10,983 bases of DNA from Chloroflexota bacterium (GTDB lineage: Bacteria; Chloroflexota; Limnocylindria; Limnocylindrales; CSP1-4). Every line of letters starts with the position of its first letter. Positions within the stretch are counted from its first letter, which is position 1. Location of the stretch: contig JAJYGO010000465.1 in the NCBI GenBank assembly GCA_021785115.1, positions 1 to 10,983 on the forward strand, in the 5' to 3' direction. Shown here in pieces: positions 6,335 to 10,983 of this stretch. Below the pieces are notes generated by a model, which ran no database searches, had not been told where the DNA came from, and was given only the letters and a program-made list of their open reading frames with translations. The translations under genes and the position numbers were made by a program.

Positions 6335-7642
6335 GTGCGTGTGCGACAGCGTTGGGTGGCCGTCCTCGTGCCGGTCCTCGTGATCGGCGTCATCGAGGTG
6401 GCCAGCGACAGCTTCCTCGACCCCCACCTGCCCTTCCCGCGCGACACGATCCTCGTGATGGGTGCGGTCGTCGTGCTCGCGATCGTCTACGGAACGCTGG
6501 TCTTCCGACTGCTCGACAGGCTGACGGGCAGGCTGCGCCAGCAGAACGCAGAGCTCGCCGCGCGGCACGCCGAGGCGTCCGCGCTCCACCGGGTGAGTGT
6601 CGCGATCACGGCGCTCCAGGACATCGACGCGGTCCTGCGGGCCGTCGTCGACAGCGCCCGCTCGCTGCTCGGCGCCGACCTCGCCGTGCTCGTCCTGCCC
6701 GGCCCCGACGGCGAGCCGCGCCTCGCCGCGTCGAGCGGCCCGCGGCCGGCGATCGACCCTGCCGGAGGCCAGCCCGGCGAGGATTTCCGCCGCTTCGTCC
6801 GGCCGGAGCATCTCGTCGCGAACCTCGCCGCGCCGCTCCGGGTCGGCGATCGGACGATCGGGACGCTCGCCGTGGCGGCCGACGGGGGACGCGCGTACGG
6901 GATCGACGACGTCGAGGTGCTGTCGTCGCTCGCCAGCCAGGCGGCGATCGCGCTCGAGAACGACCGGCTCCAGCGCGAGCTCCGCGAGGTGGCGGTGCGC
7001 GGCGAGCGCGAGCGGATCGCGCGCGAGATGCACGACGGGCTGGCGCAGGTGCTCGGCTACGTCAACACGAAGTCGCAGGCGGCGGGGGAGCTGCTCGCCG
7101 CGGGCCGGGTCGACGCCGCCCGCGCCCAGCTGTCGGAGCTCGCCGTGGCGGCCCGCTCCGTCTACGTCGACGTCCGGGAGGCGATCCTCGGGCTGTCGAG
7201 CCCGATCCCGCCCGACCGCGGGCTGGTCGGCGCGCTCGAGGAGTACGGCGAGCGGTTCTCGGAGGCGTCGAAGCTGTTCGTCCGGGTGGACGCGCCCGCG
7301 TCCGTGCGGAGCCTCGTGCTCGCGCCGGACGTCCAGGCGCAGGTGTTCCGGATCGTCCAGGAGGCGCTCACGAACGTTCGGAAGCACGCGGCGGCCCAGC
7401 GTGTCGTCGTCTCGCTGTCGCTTGAGGAGGATTCGCTGGTGGTGCAGGTAGAGGACGACGGACGCGGGATCGGCGGAGGTGAGATGCCCGCCGCCGACTG
7501 GCCGCATTACGGGTTGCGTACCATGCAGGAGCGCGCGGCGACGGTCGGAGCGGAGCTGCGCGTGGAGCCGGCGGAGCCGCAGGGAACGCGCGTGATCGTG
7601 CGCGTGCCGGTCGTCGCCGTGAGCGGCAGGAGGGTTGCCTGA
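6335..7642 (+). CDS. NarL/DegS-type sensor histidine kinase with GAF domain
   Basis: A 435-residue membrane histidine kinase that autophosphorylates and hands phosphate to the response regulator encoded next. Two hydrophobic segments (about residues 7-23 and 39-58) bracket a short external loop of some 15 residues. A coiled coil follows (about 58-80), then a GAF domain (about 80-215) ending in SLASQAAIALEN. The HisKA_3 motif RERIAREMHDGLAQVLG carries the phospho-acceptor His233. The ATPase domain shows the N-box EALTNVRKHA (Asn347), the G1 box DDGRGI (374-379) and YGLRTMQERA. With so little outside the membrane, the signal probably acts through GAF or the membrane. I chose the GTG at 6335 because it immediately precedes the first membrane segment and has a well-placed TACCCT box; the GTG at 6341 is an alternative. 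The open frame upstream to 6008 is a shadow over the aminotransferase gene. The stop overlaps the regulator start by one base (TGATG). Confidence 0.92.
   Translation: MRVRQRWVAVLVPVLVIGVIEVASDSFLDPHLPFPRDTILVMGAVVVLAIVYGTLVFRLLDRLTGRLRQQNAELAARHAEASALHRVSVAITALQDIDAVLRAVVDSARSLLGADLAVLVLPGPDGEPRLAASSGPRPAIDPAGGQPGEDFRRFVRPEHLVANLAAPLRVGDRTIGTLAVAADGGRAYGIDDVEVLSSLASQAAIALENDRLQRELREVAVRGERERIAREMHDGLAQVLGYVNTKSQAAGELLAAGRVDAARAQLSELAVAARSVYVDVREAILGLSSPIPPDRGLVGALEEYGERFSEASKLFVRVDAPASVRSLVLAPDVQAQVFRIVQEALTNVRKHAAAQRVVVSLSLEEDSLVVQVEDDGRGIGGGEMPAADWPHYGLRTMQERAATVGAELRVEPAEPQGTRVIVRVPVVAVSGRRVA
7628..7633 (+). promoter_or_regulatory. Shine-Dalgarno for the response regulator
   Basis: AGGAGG lies inside the last codons of the histidine kinase gene, 8 nt before the ATG at 7642. 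It fixes that start and implies that the two proteins are made from one message. Confidence 0.85.
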
Positions 7643-8283
7643 TGCGGGTGCTGCTGGCCGACGATCACACGCTGTTCCGTGACGGCGTGGCGTCGCTGAT
7701 CTCGGCGTGGGGCCACGAGGTGGTCGGGCAGGCGTCGAACGGTGAGGAGGCCGTCTCGCTCGCCGACAAGCTCCGGCCCGACCTCGTGCTGATGGACGTG
7801 CGCATGCCGGGCCTGTCGGGGCTCGCCGCCACGCAGCGCATCCGCACCGACCACCCCGAGGTCGCGATCGTGATGCTCACCGTGAGCGAGGACGAGGACG
7901 ACCTGTTCACGGCGATCAAGGCGGGTGCGCAGGGCTATCTGCTGAAGAACCTCGAGAGCGCGCAGCTGCGCTCGATGCTCGAGGCCGTTTCGCGTGGCGA
8001 GGCGGCGATCACGCCCGCGACCGCGGCGCGGATCATCGACGAGTTCCTGCGGCCCGACCGGCCCCGTCTGCCAGTCGAGCCCGACCGGCTGACGGACCGC
8101 GAGATCGACGTGCTGCGGCTCGTGACGCAGGGACTGCGGAACAAGGAGATCGCGTCGCGGCTCGGGATCACCGAGAACACCGCGAAGTTCCACCTGAAGA
8201 ACATCCTCGAGAAGCTGCACGCACAGAGCCGGACCGAGCTGGCGGCACGCGCCGTCCGGGAGGGCCTGGTCCCGCAGGACTGA
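7642..8283 (+). CDS. NarL/FixJ-family response regulator, LuxR-type HTH
   Basis: A 213-residue response regulator, close to the usual 210-220. The receiver domain (about 1-118) has the acidic pair Asp7/Asp8, the phospho-acceptor Asp52 in LVLMDVRMPG, the switch residue Thr80 and the conserved Lys102 in GYLLKN. After a linker, the LuxR-type helix-turn-helix runs from LTDREIDVLRLVTQGLRNKE through LGITENTAKFHLKNILEKL (about 149-195). Phosphorylation by the adjacent kinase should promote dimerisation and DNA binding as a transcription factor. No key residue is missing. The target promoters cannot be inferred; the non-coding regions on either side (6190-6334 and 8284-8548) are natural candidates for autoregulation or control of the downstream oxidoreductase. 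Confidence 0.95.
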   Translation: MRVLLADDHTLFRDGVASLISAWGHEVVGQASNGEEAVSLADKLRPDLVLMDVRMPGLSGLAATQRIRTDHPEVAIVMLTVSEDEDDLFTAIKAGAQGYLLKNLESAQLRSMLEAVSRGEAAITPATAARIIDEFLRPDRPRLPVEPDRLTDREIDVLRLVTQGLRNKEIASRLGITENTAKFHLKNILEKLHAQSRTELAARAVREGLVPQD

Positions 8284-8286
8284 CGC

Positions 8287-8311
8287 GGGGTCGCGGCCTC
8301 GCCGCCGCCCC
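8287..8311 (+). terminator. GC-rich hairpin directly after the response regulator (possible terminator)
   Basis: Starting 3 nt after the stop, GGGGT-C-GCGGC can pair with GCCGC-C-GCCCC across a CTC loop: ten pairs, including one T:G wobble, with one C/C mismatch. The position fits the end of the two-component operon. There is no T-run behind it, so termination, if it occurs here, would be atypical or Rho-assisted. Confidence 0.4.
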
Positions 8312-8326
8312 GGCCGCTCGGCGCGC

Positions 8327-8386
8327 GGGCAACCCACGCGCAGGCAGCCCACGCGCAGGCAGCCCACGCGCGGGCAACCCACGCGC
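8327..8386 (+). repeat. Tandem array of four 15-bp repeats
   Basis: Four contiguous 15-bp units lie at 8327-8341, 8342-8356, 8357-8371 and 8372-8386. Units 1 and 4 are GGGCAACCCACGCGC; units 2 and 3 are AGGCAGCCCACGCGC, giving an A-B-B-A order with no spacer. Unit 1 and its left flank can form a hairpin: GCGCG (8321-8325) with CGCGC (8337-8341), and GGG with CCC around CAA. The array lies in the non-coding gap between the response regulator and the oxidoreductase. It is not CRISPR (no spacers). It could be a multi-site protein-binding array, a transcript-end structure, or a slippage-generated minisatellite. The rest of the gap up to 8548 shows no gene and no RNA that I recognise. Confidence 0.9.
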
Positions 8387-8538
8387 CGGCCCGCGGAAAT
8401 CCGCATCCCGCCCGACTCCCGGTCCGAACGGCCCGGGCCATTCGACCCCTTGCGCCGCCCCGGTCGAGATCGACTCGACTCTCCGGTCGCGTGTGTGACC
8501 CGCGGCGTCCACGCGGCATCCTCTGGGTACGAATTGCC

Positions 8539-8543
8539 GGAGG
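8539..8543 (+). promoter_or_regulatory. Shine-Dalgarno for the oxidoreductase gene
   Basis: GGAGG (within CCGGAGGTGGGC) is 5 nt before the ATG at 8549. It identifies this ATG as the start, immediately before the first ferredoxin motif; the frame stays open upstream only by base composition. Confidence 0.8.
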
Positions 8544-8548
8544 TGGGC

Positions 8549-10549
8549 ATGGGCTACCGCATCACGATCGATCAACGGGGATGCTTCAACTGCGGCGTCT
8601 GCATGGACGTGTGCCCCGTGCAGGCGCTCGACATGTCCCGCCCGACGAACGGCGGGCCCGAGACTGGATCCCGGGACGGCGCGCCCCTGCGCTGGATGAT
8701 GGAGTTCCCGACGCAGGTCGGCGAGTGCATCGGCTGCGGGATCTGCGTGCGTGAGTGCCCCGTCGTGGTCGTGACGCTGGACTCCGTCCCCGGCGAGACG
8801 CCGCTGGTGCCGAGACAGGGCCCGATCACGCGCCCCGTGGCCGCCATCGAACCCCCCGCCTGGATCCCGCTCGGCGAGGCGACGCGCGAGGCTCTCAAGC
8901 CCGATCACCCCGAGCCGTTCGCGTCGCTGTTCACCTGGCGCACCAGCGAGCGGCCGCAGCCCTGGCAGACCTGGCGGTCGATGGTCGACGCGTCGGAGCG
9001 CGACCCGAAGGCGCCGTGCCAGGCGGCCTGCCCGGCCGGAACGGACGCCGGCAGGTACGTCGGCGCGATCGCCGCGGGCCGGTACGACGAGGCCTACGCG
9101 GTCGCCGCGGAGGTCAACCCCTTCCCGTCGGTCTGCGGCTGGATCTGCACCGCGCCGTGCGAGTCCGCCTGCCGCCGCGGGACGCTCGACGAGCCCATCT
9201 CGATCCGGAGCCTGAAGCGCTTCGCGGCGGAACATGGGCGACTCCCGAAGGTCGCGCCGCCGAAGGAGCGCCGTGACGGCCGCGTGGCGATCGTCGGCGG
9301 CGGCCCGGCCGGCATGGCCGCGGCGTACTACCTCGTCCGGCTCGGGTACCGCGTGACCGTCTTCGAGGCGATGCCGGTGCCCGGCGGCATGATGGCGATC
9401 GGGATCCCGTCGTACCGCCTGCCGCGTGAGGCGCTCCAGGAGGAGATCCAGCGGATCGTCGACCTCGGCGTCGAGCTCCGGCTCGACGCGGCGATGGGCC
9501 GGGACTTCAGCCTGAGCGATCTCGAGGCGCAGGGCTTCAACGCCGTCTTCCTCGCGACGGGCGCCTCGAAGAGCCGCCGGCTCGGCGTCCCGGGCGATCA
9601 GCTGCCCGGCGTCGTGCCCGCCACGCTGTTTTTGAAGCAGGTCAACCTCGGCGAGGGGACGCGGCTGTCCGGCCCCGTCGTCGTCGTCGGAGGGGGCAGC
9701 ACGGCGATGGACGCCGCGCGGTCCGCCCTCCGGAGCGGCGCGGACTCGGTCACGATCCTCTACCGCCGGGGTCGCGCGGAGATGCCGGCGCAGCGCGAGG
9801 AGGTCGACGCGGCCGAGCGCGAGGGCATCGCGATCCGGACCGGCGTCGTGATCGACGAGGCGCTCGGCAACGGCCGCGTGGGCTCCTTGCGGTGCCGCCA
9901 GCAGCAGCCGACCGGACGGACGGAGGCCGGGCGGGCAGTCTGGGAGGCGGTGCCGGGAAGCGAGTTCGAAGTCTCCTGCGCGACCGTGCTCGTGGCGGTC
10001 GGCGAGGAACCCGATCCGTCGATCCTGCCGCCGGGCGCGGGCATCGAGGTCAGTGCGTGGGCCGGCATCATGGCCGATCCCCGCACGCTCGCGACGGGCC
10101 GCGCCGGCGTCTTCGCCGGTGGCGACGTCGTGTCGGGCCCGAAGACCGTCATCGACGCCGTGGCCAACGGCCGCCGCGCCGCGGCGTCGATCCACGAGTA
10201 CCTCGCGGGCGTCCGGGACGGCGAGGCCGAGATCATGGCCGCCGTGCGCTATCCCCGGGGCGCGGAGCGCGCGCTCCGGCTCGACCTCGCGCCGCGCCAG
10301 CGGGTGCGTGTCGAGCAGCCTGAGTACGTCGCGGGATCGTTCAGCGCCGACGAGCCCGGTCTCGCCGAGGCCCAGGCCCGGGAAGAGGCGTCACGGTGCT
10401 TCCGGTGCGACGCCGTCTACGGCTGCGGCGTCGTGCAGGTCGTCTCCGGGCGTGGTCCCGCCGATCGTGATCTTCCCGTGCTCCCACCACCCACGCCGCA
10501 GCCGCGCGTGCCGAACGTTGCCGCCGGCACGACTGGAGGAGGAAAGTGA
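8549..10549 (+). CDS. Ferredoxin/GltD-like FAD-NAD(P)H oxidoreductase
   Basis: A 666-residue multi-cofactor flavoprotein expected to pass electrons between NAD(P)H, FAD and iron-sulfur centres. An N-terminal 2[4Fe-4S] ferredoxin carries Cys12/15/18/22 (CFNCGVCMDVCP) and Cys60/63/66/70 (CIGCGICVRECP). A linker of about 80 residues leads to the Cys-rich helical domain of GltD and dihydropyrimidine dehydrogenase (Cys157, 161, 196, 200, 204, 208). The FAD-binding GGGPAG is at 250-255 and the second, NAD(P)H-type dinucleotide loop GGGSTA at 381-386. The active-region pattern GIPSYRLP and the FAGGDVVSGPKTVIDAVANG ending are typical of glutamate synthase small subunit relatives. A further CFRCDAVYGC (Cys617, 620, 626) lies near the C-terminus, then a Pro-rich tail. 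No glutamate synthase large subunit is adjacent, so glutamate synthesis is not implied. Its stop overlaps the next gene (GTGA). The electron partner is unknown. Confidence 0.9.
   Translation: MGYRITIDQRGCFNCGVCMDVCPVQALDMSRPTNGGPETGSRDGAPLRWMMEFPTQVGECIGCGICVRECPVVVVTLDSVPGETPLVPRQGPITRPVAAIEPPAWIPLGEATREALKPDHPEPFASLFTWRTSERPQPWQTWRSMVDASERDPKAPCQAACPAGTDAGRYVGAIAAGRYDEAYAVAAEVNPFPSVCGWICTAPCESACRRGTLDEPISIRSLKRFAAEHGRLPKVAPPKERRDGRVAIVGGGPAGMAAAYYLVRLGYRVTVFEAMPVPGGMMAIGIPSYRLPREALQEEIQRIVDLGVELRLDAAMGRDFSLSDLEAQGFNAVFLATGASKSRRLGVPGDQLPGVVPATLFLKQVNLGEGTRLSGPVVVVGGGSTAMDAARSALRSGADSVTILYRRGRAEMPAQREEVDAAEREGIAIRTGVVIDEALGNGRVGSLRCRQQQPTGRTEAGRAVWEAVPGSEFEVSCATVLVAVGEEPDPSILPPGAGIEVSAWAGIMADPRTLATGRAGVFAGGDVVSGPKTVIDAVANGRRAAASIHEYLAGVRDGEAEIMAAVRYPRGAERALRLDLAPRQRVRVEQPEYVAGSFSADEPGLAEAQAREEASRCFRCDAVYGCGVVQVVSGRGPADRDLPVLPPPTPQPRVPNVAAGTTGGGK
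10535..10542 (+). promoter_or_regulatory. Shine-Dalgarno for the membrane protein
   Basis: GGAGGAGG, at the very end of the oxidoreductase gene, precedes the GTG at 10546 by 3-6 nt depending on which GGAGG is used. It supports a GTG start overlapping the preceding TGA stop. Confidence 0.75.
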
Positions 10550-10983
10550 CCCCATCTCAGATCCAGGCGTTCATCAACGTCGGCGAGCCGTTCGTCGAGG
10601 GGACGATCGCCGCGGCGCTCGTCGCGCTCTGGCTCCTTGTCGTCGCGCTCCACCTCGCGCGGCCGTACATGCTCGCGACGCTGCAGAAGTTCACGCTCCG
10701 GCTCGCGGCCGACCTGTGGTGGATCATCTACGTCGCCCTGCGCGACCTGCTCGTGGTCCAGGTGTTCCTCGGCAGCTTCATCTTCTTCTATCCCGACGTG
10801 GTCCGCGGCGACGACCTGCCGATCACGGGCGGCCTTGCCGCGGCCTGCGCGTTCGCCGCGCTCGTGGTCAAGCTGACGACGAAGGGCGACGCCGATCCGC
10901 GCGGCTTCCGGCTCCAGACGATCCTGCTCGGGATCGGCTCGGTGCTCTACATCGTGCCGTACGTGCTGGGCGTCCAGGTGACG
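10546..10983 (+). CDS. Unrecognised polytopic membrane protein, N-terminal part (runs off window)
   Basis: The first 146 residues of a protein with no stop inside the window. It starts at a GTG that shares bases with the stop of the oxidoreductase gene (GTGA), behind a strong Shine-Dalgarno. Four hydrophobic segments are visible: about 17-38 (GTIAAALVALWLLVVALHLA), 57-81 (starting LWWIIYVALRDLLVV, containing Arg66-Asp67), 95-110 (GGLAAACAFAALVVKL) and 124-142. Basic residues after segment 3 (KLTTKGDADPRGFR) suggest a cytoplasmic loop. No cleavable signal peptide, Cys cluster or heme-binding pair is apparent in the part seen. I do not recognise the family. The overlap and shared RBS context suggest it is co-produced with the oxidoreductase and could be its membrane partner, but this is inference from position only. 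Confidence 0.8.
   Translation, partial: MTPSQIQAFINVGEPFVEGTIAAALVALWLLVVALHLARPYMLATLQKFTLRLAADLWWIIYVALRDLLVVQVFLGSFIFFYPDVVRGDDLPITGGLAAACAFAALVVKLTTKGDADPRGFRLQTILLGIGSVLYIVPYVLGVQVT

Noticed and set aside
8327..8386. CRISPR array
   Set aside because: Units are only 15 bp and directly contiguous with no spacers, and no cas gene is nearby.
8450..8548. Upstream ATG at 8450 as start of the oxidoreductase
   Set aside because: The ATG at 8549 has a well-placed GGAGG and begins just before the ferredoxin motif; the extra 33 residues look non-coding.
8168..10195. Minus-strand open frame of 675 codons over the oxidoreductase gene and repeat region
   Set aside because: Shadow of the plus-strand flavoprotein; composition is Arg/Ala/Asp/His-rich with no recognisable fold. 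The VGCLR-type pentapeptide repeat it contains is simply the 15-bp DNA repeat translated.
9001..10549. Glutamate synthase small subunit (gltD) as the firm name of the oxidoreductase
   Set aside because: The core is GltD-like, but the fused 2[4Fe-4S] ferredoxin and the adjacent membrane protein, with no gltB beside it, argue against assigning glutamate synthesis.
1..10983. tRNA, rRNA, riboswitch, insertion sequence or phage attachment site
   Set aside because: I saw no cloverleaf-like segment, rRNA signature, transposase motif or flanking terminal repeats; the intergenic gaps are short and hold only the hairpins and repeats listed.

Overview
The DNA is very GC-rich (visibly around 70%) with strong G/C preference at third codon positions, which leaves long open shadow frames on both strands. 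Gene content (membrane-tethered Ser/Thr kinase, Mca-like LmbE/PIG-L amidase, NarL-type two-component pair, GTG starts, apparent leaderless starts) points to a high-GC Gram-positive-like bacterium. Actinomycetota (for example Thermoleophilia) or a high-GC Chloroflexota lineage (for example Limnocylindria) both fit. I cannot decide between them from the sequence, and nothing indicates a plasmid, phage or insertion sequence.

Layout. (1) 1-527: the 3' end of a membrane Ser/Thr protein kinase. (2) 624-1535, minus strand: a zinc-dependent PIG-L/LmbE deacetylase resembling mycothiol S-conjugate amidase, converging on the kinase. (3) 1644-1760: a short reading frame that looks like the truncated N-terminus of a GIY-YIG family protein, ending in a GTGA overlap with the next gene. 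(4) 1757-6189: four plus-strand genes packed as one operon: family III CoA-transferase, FabI/FabL-type short-chain reductase, ribokinase-family sugar kinase and class I/II PLP aminotransferase. The last three are joined by ATGA stop/start overlaps. (5) 6335-8283: a NarL-type histidine kinase with a GAF domain, and its LuxR-type response regulator, also overlapping. (6) 8284-8548: a non-coding gap with a GC hairpin and a perfect 4 x 15-bp tandem repeat. (7) 8549-10983: a 666-residue iron-sulfur/FAD oxidoreductase (2[4Fe-4S] ferredoxin module fused to a GltD-like core), overlapping the start of an unrecognised polytopic membrane protein that runs off the window.

How the parts may work together. 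The operon in (4) combines CoA-ester handling, enoyl or keto reduction, sugar phosphorylation and transamination; no single known pathway explains the set, so its role stays open. The two-component pair is a self-contained sensor/transcription-factor unit whose targets cannot be read from the sequence. The oxidoreductase and membrane protein at the right edge share a GTGA overlap behind a strong ribosome binding site, so they are probably made together. A membrane-docked NAD(P)H/ferredoxin electron-transfer unit is a reasonable inference but is not proven. Most of the window is ordinary chromosomal housekeeping and regulation. The points most worth a second look are the oxidoreductase/membrane pair, the GIY-YIG remnant, the tandem repeat, and two matching leaderless-type promoter/start arrangements.
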